A program made the position numbers and the translations under genes. Of a stretch of 64,000 bases of DNA, positions 39,825-52,531 are shown in pieces. The notes below the pieces were generated by a model. The model was not told the origin of the DNA. It was given only the letters and a program-made list of their open reading frames with translations, and ran no database searches. How positions within the stretch are numbered: position 1 is the first letter of the stretch; the number at the start of each line of letters is the position of its first letter. The stretch comes from Nilaparvata lugens (lineage: Eukaryota > Arthropoda > Insecta > Hemiptera > Delphacidae), in NCBI RefSeq assembly GCF_014356525.2, contig NC_052514.1, positions 2,610,669 to 2,674,668 on the forward strand. The letters run 5' to 3'.

Positions 39825-42800
39825 GGTTTGGCTTCTGTTCTGTTATTAGGCAATAGATTGATCTGAGTTTTGTCAAACTGTGTTTTGTTAAACAGAGGTT
39901 TGTGAGACTCTGGTGGACTGAAGTTTTTAAGATGTCTGTTCACATTGCGTATACACCACCATCTGAGAACTGCAAACAAATAGGAAACATATTCTTTATT
40001 GATTCATACAATAAGTACATCATCAAAATGACAGGGAAAGAGAAATAAGGTGACCTTGAGCTATTCCTCTCCCAAATTCAGATAAGGTTACACATAGTCC
40101 TAAAAGTTAAGTCTTATAGTTGTCCACCTCAAAAAAATTTCAGTCCTTAATTATTTTCACAAAGTAAAATCTTATCTTATTAGTTAAAATGGAAGATTTT
40201 ATTAGAAATTGCAGTTAACCAGCTACTGTAATATTATTACTGTATATAAATATTAATTGATAATTTTTTATTTGTGTAGCAAAAACTATAATTATCACTC
40301 TTATTAGGTATACTCAAACTTTGTTATAGTGAGGTCCACGTTAAAATGGCAGTGTTTGACTAGCAATGGTATTTCTATCCTTGTCATCATTCAACAAAGT
40401 GGATACAGCTATCTCTTTCTCGCTTTGCTTTGTTGCCAGATCATCTTTTAACAATGTAGAATTGATAATTAATTTACAACATATTTCATCTTGATTATGG
40501 AAATTCATTATGAAACGATTGAACAATATAATTTCTTGCTTGATAAAATATAATAGATTATTTAAAACGAGAATGAATAACAGTTGATATCACATCAATA
40601 AACCTGTATCAGCTACCGTCTATGGAAGGCATTGACAAGATAAAGAATCGGCAACGTTTTTCTCCTATCTTTCTCCACTGCCATTATAATGTGGACCTTG
40701 ATATCAATTCTGCGTATAAATTCTTGATTTACCGAGGATGTTTAAAGGCATATTTTGAATCCTTCAACAGTAGGTCAAGTAGTTTTCAGTTTGTCAAGTT
40801 TTTAGTAAGTCCCTTGCAGTGCACTACCTGCTACAGTAGGAGAATAATAAATTTATATCGGGGACCGAGCTTTGCTCTGGGGTACAAAAGCATAAAAAAT
40901 TCACTACGAAAGAAGCAATTATAATAACATTCATAGTTCATACAGAAATGTTCTGTCTAATCACAGTAAATTGAGATTGATTCCCAGAGGAATGCTAAAA
41001 CTTCCCTCATAAAGGCCCGGTTGCACAAAAACCGGTTAAATATTAATCCTGATTAATTTCACGTGAACCAAATCAGAGAAGACCATTTCAAAGAGATGGA
41101 TCTACTGGAATTAATCAGGATTGAAAATAACCTGGCTTTTTTGCAACCGGCACCAAGTACCTGATTGAATGATTACAAAAGTTGAACAGCTGAATCATAA
41201 TTTTGACACAGTCCCACACACATGAACTCGGCGCTCACTCACTTCTATCATCAACAGACGACGAAATAATTATTATCAGCTGTTTTCCCAAGGATGAATA
41301 ATAATTATCCTTTTAATGTTCCTCAGCGAGTTTTCCCCGGGATGAGATCTAGTGCAATCGAATCTTTATATTATAAACCTACTATATGTTCTGAATTTCA
41401 TGAGAATCGTTAGAGCCGTTTTCGAGATTCGGTGAAATACAAACATACAAACATATAAACATCTGAACATCTGAGCATCTCAACATCCCCATCTAAACAT
41501 CTAAGCATCTAAACATCCAAAAATCTAAACATCTGAACATATAAACAGAAATTGCTCGTTTAATAGTAAAGGATAGAAGAAGAATGCTTTATATGAACTT
41601 ACAGATTCTTGCAGTTTGAAACAAAGCCAAGGCTGGGGTACTTGAAACTACTGTAATAACTAGTAGACAGTACAGATCAAAGGCAAAAAGCAGTCTCTGA
41701 TAAGGTACCCAAGCTGACATTGCCGTGACGTTATTCTGAAAAAATTGAAAAGGGATATTGAATAAATAAATTAATGTTCATTTCCCAAAAAAACTAAAAC
41801 TACTACATCAATTACAGAAAATATTCGATTTTGTTTACAATTACATACAAAAGTTAGTTACAAAAAATTTCTTATAATGTGTCCTCTACATGTTTAGTGT
41901 TTCCTGTGTGGAAATTGACCTACTCCACTATATGGCGTACCATGTTCTAGATTACCTATTATTAGAGTAGATAGGCCTACTGAAAAACATTCAATATTTG
42001 GACCGACATATACGGTAGGCTACATTAAATATTATAAAGAAACATTGAAATTTCACAGCAATCAAAATCAGTATTTTTAAAACAATTTATCAAGTTTCTC
42101 AAGTAGGTAGTCTTTCTATTTAAAATCAGGAATTGTTGAAGGAATCTTAAAATACACTTTACGACAATTTAAGACTTTACTACAGTTCAATCGTGTAAGA
42201 TATAAAATGGTATTTATTTATTTATTTATCACATTGTGTACAAATACTTGATATGAGGAAAGGCACAACAGGCTCATGCCTAAAACTGTACCATTTCCAA
42301 TTGAATTGAATTGAATTGATTTATTTCACAAAATAAACAAAAACAAAACATATAATAAAACACTTTACAGCAAAGAGAAACGCTAATGAGATTTACAAAA
42401 CAGTGTATAATATAGAAAAATACATAATAATAAATGTTAATCTATGCAAAAAAGTACAGTACACTAACTCAAGAGGAAAATATTAATACCTGCATAGGCG
42501 TTGAACCTGTGCGCTGATATGAGTCCTATAATAGAATTCAATAGTAGTTGAAAGTGAAGTTGGGAAAAATGAATGAGAAAAAAAACAACTCAGAATTAGC
42601 GGTTAAAAATAATAATTGAGAGGAAAAGAAAAAAAACTAAGTAGAGAGAGACAGGTTCATCAATAAATTTTTATGTTTTTTTTTTAAATATTGCATCTAA
42701 TAAATTAGATACTATACTGTCCAAATCAAAATGTTGGTTATGTCACTTTCACTTTTCAAAATACAATTTTCGCTCTTTATTGGAAAATAATAACAAGAAA

Positions 42801-45800
42801 GAACTTGTAAAATAACGTGAAAGATACTGAGAATCAATATTATCAAGTTACATACGGTACGGTTTAAATTAATGAAACAAAATAGAATATAATTTAATAT
42901 CATGTATCCTTTTATTTGATTCCAACACTACTACCACAAGGTCCTTCAACTCTCCAAGAGTCAATTTAAAGTGTAGTTAGTTATTATTAAACGAAAATCC
43001 CAATTAAATGCTGTAGCCTAAATAACCCTGAAGACTTCTGCTACTGCAAATATTGACAAAAAGGTAAACAGCTAGATGGAAATTCGATGAGCGCTACTAT
43101 ATAATTTTATAATTATATATCCATCTAGAATTTTGATCTAGTTGTTTACCCTGTTGTCAATATTTGCAATAGCAGAAGGTGATTTACAGCATTTAATTTG
43201 GATTTTCAATCAATAAAATCGGTAAAATTTTCGTGATTACTAGCTGTTTACTAGATGGAAATTCGATGAGCGCTACTATTTAAATAGTTATTTGTGCAAC
43301 TAGTGCGCAAAGTGACAGTTTGCTGCACCGAAAGAAACGTTTACGCCCGAGCCTTAGGCGAGGGTGGAATGGTTTCTTGAGTGCAGCAGAGGAACTTTGC
43401 GCACGTATCTCACATTAAATTTTTCCTACAGTTACCATTGAATATGAGAGTTACATTTTCTGCAGGAATGGTCACTTTTCAAGGTAACTGTAGGAAAAAA
43501 TTATTTGTCAGCCCGGGAATGACAGAAGTCTTCGGGGTGATTTACTGCATTTAATTTGGATTTTCGTTTAATAATAATAATTATAATTATTATTATTGAT
43601 TCGTTAGTATTTGAATAATTGTAATATCTTAGTAATTTCCATATGTTAAAGTGTAGATTTAATATGAAGAATTGTAGTAAAGGAATCTAGAACTGCATTA
43701 GGAAAATCAACTGAAATAAATTATGTTTTTCCAGTAAAATGATCGATGCTGGTAAAATTCACTTACAGTATGAGCTCCAACGAGGAGTAAACCATTGAAA
43801 ACTACTCCAATTCCAAAAATTGTGCCACCAATTATCAAAAAGAAAAAGGAATCTGGAAGAAAAAATATGAATTACATCTCATAAAATGTAATGTCATAGA
43901 TAATATTATACAAATAATAATAATAATATAGGATTGATTGATAGTATTTTTCTTTATAGGGCTCCTTTAATATAAATAAAATATGAAATTGAGATGTCCG
44001 AAACATGTTGTGATGAAATAATTTAAAAGGGTACCTACTGAGATTTATATTTTATTTATTATTTTACAAGGGCTACTTTCTAGAAGTATTTTAAGCCAAG
44101 GTGATGAAGATGGGATGAATGATAATACAATAAAGGTAGAGTTATGGATGAATAAAAATATAGGTTATGCTATCCACTTGAATTGTTTTGACGAGTCCAC
44201 TTTTCAGTCGAGAGATAAATAATCTAGAAATTTTAAATTTGATTTGATTGATAACCGAATATAATTATTTCCATAATTTAAATTGATTGATACTATGGTA
44301 CAGTTTTAAAGTGGAATAGTATGTCTTTTTTTCTTTAGGGCTTCTCTTGAATATAAATAAACATATAAATCTATGTAGCCTTTTTAAAAGTGTTCAGTTA
44401 CAACATGTCTCGGCTATATAACGCCATTATCAAGTGATTGGAGAATAAATTTTGGAATAGTATGCTATGTAGTATGTTCTATACACAAGATAGGCCTACC
44501 AAAAAATTATTTATTGTGCAGTATTTACTTATTAGAGGAATGGATTGTAAAAAACATGAATAAAGCTAACGCTATCGTCATACTAGAGAAAAATTGCCTT
44601 CATTTGCAATGTGATAAAAATTGAATTAATTAAAAAAATATTATCCAATCTATAATGAGTCATGGAAACTCAAACTAACAAAAAGTCTAGAAAAAACATT
44701 GATAATAAAGGGAAAACTGTCTGAGAGTTTTTGGAAATGAATATCCATTAAAAACTGATCAATGCCAATTTCATAATTTGTGGGATTGCCCATATCAAAA
44801 CAAGTTGAAAATACAGCACTGATAACATACAGGGATAATAAATAATATTGTCTGATATTTTTTTGAATCTATCCAATTAATATCAGTGTTGAATACTTAT
44901 CAATAGGCTTTAATAGTGATTGAAAATTATTCAACCATGCTAGAATTTGCAATTTGCAGTACCGTAAAATCAGTTTGCTATTGAAAACAATGTAGCTTGT
45001 AAAAGAGAATTGTTTAAATATGAATATAAACTAGCTGGTAACCCGTGCTCCGCAAGGATCCATTTTAAAACTTTACAAACTGAAATCCTGATGAAATAAT
45101 ATAATCTTGAAGAAGATTGAAAATAGGCCTATAACCATCCTCGGTTAGTTAAGAATCTATATGCTAAATTTCAAGTTCTCCAGATACAAGAAATAGCGTG
45201 TACAAAATTTTAGTTTCAAATAACTCTTGAGAGAATGATCATTTATTATTATTCATTTTTATTATCTTCTATGGTAATATATAATTAGGCAACTTTCAGA
45301 AGATCTCCAGTATAACTTCATACTGTTTATGGATTTAAAATGAATTAAAGATGGAGGTTACTTAAATATTGAATTTATTAAAATACTAATGAATTAATAG
45401 TTATTATTAACAAAAATCCAAATTAAATGCTGTAAATCACCCGAAGACTTCTGCTTCTGCAAATATTGACAACAGAGTAAACAGCTAGATGGAAATTCGA
45501 TGATTGCTTCTATTCGAAAATTATTTCGTGTGTTTCCTGTCTTAATTTCTGTCTTCCTGTCTATCGCTACCCATCTAATCTTGTTTACTAAGAGTTTCAA
45601 GTTTTTAATATTGGACAGCTTTACACACGAGTTTTAATAAAACAACAAACACCTCATTTTCAATAATTTAGTTCAAAGGTACTCATAATACTAGAAATCT
45701 AATTAATGTTGGTATTGCCCATCCCCGACTCCTACATAACTGCTTGAGAATAATGGTGAATAAATTTGTCATATTTTGTATAGAAACGTGTCAAATCATT

Positions 45801-46806
45801 TAAAACACTCAGAAAAATACAGTATTACAAGCAACATTTGAGTAGATGGTTATTAGAAATTGGCAGGGATGCTACAGAGCAACTGATTCAATCCGCCTTC
45901 TTATTCAGAACTTGAACTCATAGTGAATTTGTCAGTTCTAATGAGTACTATAGTCATTAAGCTACTATTCATATAATATGTCTGTATATACTTATCTAGT
46001 ATGGATTTTTTGTGTACAATTTATATTCTTTGATTTGTTGAAGAATGTCAATAAATTCAATTATAGTAATTCAGTTATTATGTACAAAACATGAGAACAT
46101 AATCTCAATCAACTTTGAAAGAACTTACTCTTTTCTCACTGACTCAAGTCTTTGTGGAGAGTATTCACTGTTGAATGTTCAAATGAATTTCATAAATGTG
46201 TATTATGTTTTTGTGAATGAAAATCTATTTGATTTTATCTGTCGGCCCAGGAATGACAAATAAGTTTTGAATAGTAGGGCTCATCGAATTTCCATCTAGC
46301 TGTTTACCCTGTTGTCAATATTTGCAGTAGCAGAAGTTTTCTGGATGATTTACAGCATTTAATTAGGATTTTCGTTAATAATAATTGAGAGTTCAAGACA
46401 TAAAAAGTAAAATGAAAATACCTCCTCCAGACACAAACAAAATTCTGTGTACAAATCTCAGAAGATCTTCATCGGTGATGACGTCACTGAGTTTCACTAG
46501 GGCTCTGGAGGTCCAATAGTAATTATCATCTTGATTTTGTATCTCCGAAGGAGACAATTCATAATTCCGCCATTCTTCAATTGGTGGACCGCCATATTTA
46601 GCGTGTATTTCTGCTAGTTCGTGCTTCAGTTCTTGGTGTTTCAATAGAGTCAATACTCGTTCCTCCCTTGCAAAGGGTGAAATGCTTTTCAAGTATTTGA
46701 TTTGGGTTGGATTTTGGCCTGGGGTGTTGTATAGGAAGACGTCTAGATCTACTGCTCCTGTCATAGCATACCATATAACAGCCACGAACGGGATGAAGCA
46801 TATCAG
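39785..46806 (-). CDS. Four-TM membrane protein family, paralogue 3 (LTR-terminated)
   Basis: Exons on -: 46806-46422, 43852-43767, 41735-41603, and 39969 down to the insertion point at 39825, then reading on into the LTR to a stop at 39785. Phases (1, 0, 1) and the 86- and 133-nt middle exons are identical in length to those of paralogue 1. The first exon seen opens with LICFIPFVAVIWYAM (TM1 continuation), so upstream exons exist but were not found before 59.7 kb. TM2 is exon 43852 (ending GAHT) and TM3 exon 41735 (VPYQRLLFAFDLYCLLVI). In the last exon WWCIRNVNRHLKNF corresponds to WCTRNVNRHLRSF of paralogue 2. The insertion replaces 12 native residues (see 34851-34895) with 12 from the LTR. 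Whether the product is functional is unknown. Confidence 0.75.
39993..40170 (+). repeat. R4 repeat copy
   Basis: CAATAAGTACATCATCAAAA, GCTATTCCTCTCCCAAATTC and TTCAGTCCTTAATTATTTTC in R4 order. In the last intron of paralogue 3. Confidence 0.65.
40325..40704. mobile_element. R1 MITE, full copy
   Basis: TATAGTGAGGTCCACGTTAA to CCATTATAATGTGGACCTTG. The right terminal repeat is slightly degraded and is followed directly by an R3 fragment (about 40708-40852). Confidence 0.8.
41012..41156. mobile_element. R9 hairpin repeat
   Basis: CGGTTGCACAAAAACCGGTT on the left and CCTGGCTTTTTTGCAACCGG on the right, with inner arms TTAATCCTGATTAA / TTAATCAGGATTGA. Related copies at about 1628-1760 and 55793-55930. 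Confidence 0.7.
41440..41550 (+). repeat. (AAACATCT)n minisatellite
   Basis: About 12 imperfect 8-9-bp units (ACATCTGAAC, GCATCTAAAC and similar). Confidence 0.85.
41736..42982. other. Intron of paralogue 3
   Basis: Contains an R11 tail in reverse (about 42205-42300, AAAGGCACAACAGGCTCATG) followed by an AATTG simple tail. Nothing else recognised. Confidence 0.45.
42983..43577. mobile_element. Compound R2 element with nested R6
   Basis: One R2 hairpin at about 42983-43215 is followed by a second partial R2 (about 43240-43577). The second is split by an R6 repeat at 43284-43500 (TTGTGCAACTAGTGCGCAAA, GCCCGAGCCTTAGGCGAGGG, AAGGTAACTGTAGGAAAAAA). Confidence 0.65.
43853..46421. other. Large intron of paralogue 3
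   Basis: Holds an R3 copy in reverse (about 45030-45180), a half R2 (about 45405-45530) and another half R2 (46262-46385). Possibly one hairpin split by about 730 bp of A+T-rich sequence. Confidence 0.5.
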
Positions 46807-46937
46807 CTGAAAAAAATTGTTATATATTAAAATCAATTTTATGATGAAATTGAATCAATTTTATGATGAAATTGAATCAATTTTACAGTTGGAAATTACT
46901 GAGATATTGCATTAATTTAAATGCTAATGAATTAATT

Positions 46938-47165
46938 GACCGAGCGAAGTGAGGTCTAAGATTCAAGTCGACGGTTTGGCATTTCTCTTAATGTTCAAAT
47001 GTTTATATGTTGCGCACTTACGACGAAACGCGGTAATAGATTTTCATGAAATTTGACAGGTATGTTCCTTTTTTAATCGCGCGTCGACGTATATACAAGG
47101 TTTTTTGGAGATTTTGCATTTCAAAGGTAATATAAAAGGAAAAAGTAGCCTCCTTCATACGCCAA
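46938..47165 (+). repeat. R8 repeat copy
   Basis: Contains GACCGAGCGAAGTGAGGTCT (a small palindrome), TCAAGTCGACGGTTTGGC, AATTTGACAGGTATGTTCC and TCGACGTATATACAAGG. An inverted copy lies at about 62885-63118 and a diverged one at about 20180-20345. Confidence 0.7.
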
Positions 47166-47356
47166 TATTAGAGTAAAAATCAGACTATAGAATTATTCGT
47201 CATAAATCAGCTGACAAGTGATTACACTGATGTGTGGAGAAGCCAGTCTATTGCTGTATTTCCATAAGGTTTATAGTTTCAATCAGGTACTTGTGGATGA
47301 GAATACTGCGTGAGGTCTACTGTTCACAGAACTACTAGTAATTGATATTGATCGGA

Positions 47357-48225
47357 AATCCAAATTAAATGCTGTGAATCACCCCGAAGACTTCTGCCAC
47401 TGCAAATATTGACAACAGGGTACACAGCTAGATCATTTGTAAAGTAGAGCACTGTTAAAAAAACTGAATATTATGACTGTTTATGCTTTGTATGTGTTTG
47501 AATGTCTGATGTATACCAGAAAAAATCTATCCATCTTACCCATAAGTAGTAATATTCACTATAATTTTACAAGACAAGCAAGAGCACTTAGATTATCACA
47601 GTGCGATAACCATTTAACTTTGAAAAGTTTTGTTGAATTTTAAAAGAGATTATTCAATAAGCTGCCTGCTCATATTAAAGAATGTGATATTAATAGTTTT
47701 AATATGAAATAATGTGGTATTTAATAGTTTTAAGGTTTGTGTTATAAAGATTCTAATTGACTGCTGTCCATATGGTTATGAGGATTTGTGGTGATGTCTT
47801 TCAATTTTTTTAACTGTGATATAATTTTTTTGAAAATGTTTCTAATATTATATAGAATTTGCTGATCTTTGTCTAATTTTTTGTACCTCTAATATATTTA
47901 GAGGTACATCTAATATATTTATGTACCTCACATCTAATATATTTAGATGTGACTATGATGGCTATTAACGTTTATTGTTATATTTTAGAATTTTTTATTG
48001 AATTGTTGTTTATGTCTTGCATTTTTGTTGAAGTGCTCTGACAATAAATGAATCTTGAATCTTGATCGAAATTCTAGATGGATACCGTATATAATATTAT
48101 AAAATTATGTAGTAGCGCTCATCAAATTTTCTTCTAGCTGTTTACCTTGTTGTCAATATTTGCAGTAGCAGAAGTCTTCGGGGTGATTTACAGCATTTAC
48201 TTTAGATTTTCGTTTAATAATCATA
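47357..48225. mobile_element. R2 foldback split by a LINE 3' fragment
   Basis: R2 arms at about 47357-47435 (GAATCACCCCGAAGACTTCT) and about 48115-48225 (AGAAGTCTTCGGGGTGATTT). The insert carries a degraded LINE C-terminus on + (RLFNKLPAHIKE motif at about 47645) and a tail of AATCTTG units ending near 48065. Confidence 0.65.
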
Positions 48226-48242
48226 TCAATTCTACTGAAAAA

Positions 48243-48665
48243 CTAGGAGGCAACCCGTGCTCCGCAAGGGCACTATTAGAAACTTGACCTACTAAGATCT
48301 TGAAGAATTAAAAATGGCCTATAACCATCCTCGGTAAATTGAGAATCTATATGCAAAATTCCAAATTAACCAGTTGAGTAGTTGAGACGTGATGATGCGT
48401 CATTCATTAATTTCCTATCCCGTACGTTTATAAGCCAGTTCTTCCCTTCATCATAGAATTGTTATAGACCAGCAGGTAGCCCGTGCTTCACAAGGGTCTA
48501 ATATTGGAAACTTGACAAACTGAAAACTTGACCTGCTGAGATATTGAAGAATTTTAAACAGGCCTATAACCATCCTCGGTAAATTGAGAATCTAAATGCA
48601 AAATTCCAAGTTTATCAGTTGAGTAGTTGAGACGTGATGATGCGTCAAACATTCCTATCTTATTT
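48243..48665 (-). repeat. Two R3 repeat copies in tandem
   Basis: About 48243-48440 and 48472-48665 both start with an ACCCGTGCT/GCCCGTGCT block and contain ATAACCATCCTCGGTAAATT and GACGTGATGATGCGTCA. Confidence 0.75.
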
Positions 48666-50265
48666 TTCTTTTTTACTTTTCAACTTGAAAATGACCAATG
48701 GTCGAAGATAGTCCTTAAAATATTTCAAAGTTATAATAAAGGGTACTACAAGTTTCTATATTGTTCCTATTAATTTGAATAAAGTAGCCCATAAGTGAAG
48801 TGATTTTATTTCTATTCTGTACGTGTGTAAGCTACTTTCTCCATTATTATATCACAGTTTTTTTTTCTAATTGAAATCCAACATCGTCGGGGTTTGTGCT
48901 TTGTTTCTCATTTCGAGTTTTCCCTGTCCTCCTCTCAATATCTTAGGATACGTCAACATCCTTTTCCAATATAAATTAATGAATTTATATGTAAATTAAT
49001 AATAAAATTTCATTCTCGTCAGGCTGACTGATGGGAGCTCATCCTTGCTCACAGACCTTAGGTCCATGCAAGGATTAATTCCTTTAAGTACGGCCTGTCA
49101 GCTTGCACTATTAGAAGAATAATAAACATTAATAGTAGAATAGAAAGTTTTTATGTTATTATGCTTTATTATTATTATTATGCTTTGTAAGTAACATTAT
49201 TGTATTGTAAACATTTTTCTGATGGTGTGGGTGACAGAATTTATTTTTATTTGTTGTATTGCTTTTTGGATGAGGAATAAAAGAATTTGATTTGATTTGA
49301 TTTATAGATATATAGGTTCGAGTATTGTCCGTTTGTGGGTTTGTTTGTCTGTATGTTCGACAATCATCAATATGAATATTATGATGATTATTATTATTAT
49401 GATCAAGGTAATACATTAAATAAATTGTTAAAAATTCATCATTCAAATGCTAATAATTTAAGAAATTAAATATCACGGTAATTCATGAATATGAGTTAAT
49501 GAAACTTGTGAAAATGTATAGCTTTGTACCAAGTTTTCAATTGGTTAAAAAAATGCATAATTCAAATGCTAACTGAAGAAATTAAATACAGTAATCCATG
49601 AATATAAGTTAATGAAACTTATGAAAATGTCTAGCTTTGTTCAAGTTTTTAATTCTTATTTGATTCAATTTTGAAACAATACAATGAAAACTTCGAGTTG
49701 AATGAAAAGCTCTTGTGATTTGATAGAGAACTACATAAGAGTTCTCTATTGGCAAAAACAGTGAATAAAATATATTCAGGTCAGTATATGCTAATACGTT
49801 AGACTGCTTTGTGCTCTACATTGATTTAATTCTGTATGAAGCTATACTACAAAAATTTCAATGGTACACTATACTCTGAAGTGGAACACTGCTTACGGTT
49901 TTAATAATTATTATTCAACGAAAATTTATTCATTTATTTATTCATTCGTTGACAGAATCACAAATCATATAAATATGATTAGGAAGGAACAACAGGCTTG
50001 GCCCAAATCTATTCCATTCCCAAATTTTGATAAATTAATAAAATGTCCAAAAAATAGGTTATGTTTCTACTGTAAAACGTACAAGTTCAATTTTCGTCCA
50101 AAAATATATGTAAGCTAAACATTTTGAATTTGGAGAAATTAAAACACCAAACTATATTTAAATATAACACTTAGTTATCACTTCATATTGAATTAATCAA
50201 GTTATTTTATAACATTTTGAACCCAAAAATACACACAACTTTTCTCACTAAGCAATAGTTGTTAT
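48666..50265. other. Intergenic, retroposon tails only
   Basis: LINE-type 3' ends: about 49024-49310 (GCTCATCCTTGCTCACAGAC, ending in a TTTGA simple tail) and an R11 tail in reverse at about 49925-50035. A stretch is repeated at about 49440-49520 and 49555-49635 (ATTCAAATGCTAA...AATGAAACTT). No gene recognised. Confidence 0.45.
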
Positions 50266-50470
50266 TCATTTATCCAATTGAATGCTGAGATTCACCCCGA
50301 AGAATTCTGCTACTGCAAATATTGATAACAAGGCAAACAGCCTTATTCGAAATAATTTTTGAATAGTAGCGCTCATCGAATTTCCATCTAGCTGTTTACC
50401 CTGTTGTCAATATTTGCAGTAGCAGAAGTCTTCGGGGTGAATTACAGCATTTAATTGGATTCTCTTTTAA
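50266..50470. mobile_element. R2 foldback element
   Basis: GAGATTCACCCCGAAGAATT / GAAGTCTTCGGGGTGAATTA arms; about 200 bp. Confidence 0.75.
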
Positions 50471-50585
50471 TAGTAATTATTAATTCATTTGCATTTGAAG
50501 CATTTCAATATCTCAGTAATTTGTGTTTGTTATTTGTGTTTCAGACGTTGATTTTTGTTAGTTAGAGATTAGGGCTGCTACAGTT

Positions 50586-50668
50586 CTATAGAGAGCTCCA
50601 CGTTATTATGACAGTATTTTTGATTAATATTGGTGTTGCTATCCTTGTCTATCATTCGACAAAGCAGT
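50586..50668. mobile_element. R1 MITE fragment
   Basis: CTCCACGTTATTATGACAGT and CTATCCTTGTCTATCATTCG only; truncated on the right. Confidence 0.55.
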
Positions 50669-51900
50669 AAATCTAGAAACTAGTTATTTTTTGTGTTTCA
50701 GACGTTGATTTTTATATTTGAAATGTACGTAGTTCTTATTTATAATCAACTTTTTTCTAACTATCTTATCTTCTTTTAAGCAACTTCTTTCTGTTTTCTT
50801 AATCAAGCTTATCTTAATTTTGAATATCAAGTTCTTATTTCTAAAACAGTTTTTTTCTCTAGGCAACTATTTTCTGTTTTCTCTATCTAGTTTTGTTTTG
50901 CTTTTTGATTTTAAGTTCTTAATAATATTATTTCTAAATCATTTGTGTCATACTTTTTGTGTAAATGAGATTTGTTTTGGCGTTTATCTGTAAACCTCTT
51001 CGAGTTGTACTTTTTTTCATGTAATGTATTCTCAATAAATAAATAAATAATTTCCATCTGTAGCTCACGGTTTCCTCTGTTAGTGGAAGAAATTACTGAT
51101 ATGGTACTGAAGAATTTATAAAAAAGGTCATTTGAAGTGAAATATGAATGATGTATATCAAATAAAGTAGAATGCTGCAAATACCAACGGATAAGCACCA
51201 GAAGGAGAAGATTTGATAAAGATTACACGATGCCAAATACATTAATGGGAGTCAATTAAATTCATTTTTGAAACTGTTATTACAACAGTAATCCTCATAA
51301 CATCTCAGTTACATAGAAATAGAGAGCGTTTCCATAAATACATTGATGCAAATTTCAGAGTTGGTATTATTCAAATTATCTATCCAATACTCCGCTCCAA
51401 TAAAAGCAAAAGCTTCAATTTTATGACCCGGTCTCTTGGACACTTATTAAATCTGATGGAGTATAGAATCTATATTGAATTTATAGGTGTAATATTATGG
51501 TGCAAAGGACTTATTATTTGATTCCATATGATTCAAACAATGCTTTAGAAACCGAGCCTGTAATATTAAAATTATCCATACAAAGATGAGAAAAATCTGT
51601 ACTAGATAAATCTATTGAAATCCAAATCTATTGATTTGCCTATGAATACTATGCTAGTTAGTTGATTTGTTGACTATATGCTATGGCTTTATAGAACAAG
51701 AATAAGTTACAATGAAAACTATTATAATTATGAATTCTACATAAATAAAATATAAATCTCAGTACCCTTCTAAATTATTTTATCACAACATGTTTTATGC
51801 ATTGATGCCATTTATATTTAAAAAGTAGCCCTAAAGAAAAAATACAATATGAATTCGATAATATAATCATATTTATATGATTTGTTATTGTATCCACTTA

Positions 51901-51932
<32 letters not shown>

Positions 51933-52040
51933 AATAATCATATACTATTGTTATCTCATTGACTCTGATTCAAACTGAAATCATTACCCACAATGATTCT
52001 TCAAAAAAAGGTGATAATATGATATTATGATCAATTGAAG
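50669..52040. other. No gene recognised
   Basis: TTTCT-rich LINE-like stretch on + ending in CTCAATAAATAAATAAATAA (about 51032), then plain A+T-rich sequence and a (TAAA)n microsatellite at 51902-51932. Confidence 0.4.
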
Positions 52041-52043
52041 GTG

Positions 52044-52092
52044 AAAATACCACACCCAGCCTAGAATCGAACCCGGAACCAACAAACTAACG
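52044..52092 (-). repeat. tRNA-like promoter segment (SINE head)
   Basis: On - the segment reads GTGGTAACGAAGTCG (A-box-like) followed about 20 bp later by GGGTTCGATTCTAGGC (B box GGTTCGATTC). The acceptor stem and the rest of a tRNA fold are not evident, so this is better read as the head of a tRNA-derived SINE than a tRNA gene. Confidence 0.45.
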
Positions 52093-52531
52093 ACTTCGTT
52101 ACCACCTTCACTTATAAAACAACCAAACACTTCTCAGACGCCAAACTGCGCAAATCATTCATAAAAAACATCTTGAAGCTCATTTATTATCAACTGAGTA
52201 TATAAAAAAGTATAAGAATAAATAAGGAACAAGATAGATTATGCCTTATTAAGACTATTTACATAATAAGGCTGTTAAAATCAGCCGAAACCACAAAATT
52301 GAGACATTTGGTCAATTATAATACACTCTATGAACACACAACACAAAGTGACGACCAAAAATGAATTATTCATTCCGATGGATGCATGAATCGACAGCGC
52401 TATTTTTATCTGAGAACTCGCTTTCAAGATGCCGAATCATTATTTGTTTGTGTCGGGAGACTAAGTCTTGTTATAGTGCTAGTGTTAGATTAACTTTAAA
52501 ATTGGCACCATCGATTATATAAATGTGTTAT

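Noticed and set aside
45394..45600. 68-codon ORF on -
   Set aside because: Overlaps a half R2 hairpin; open frame by chance.
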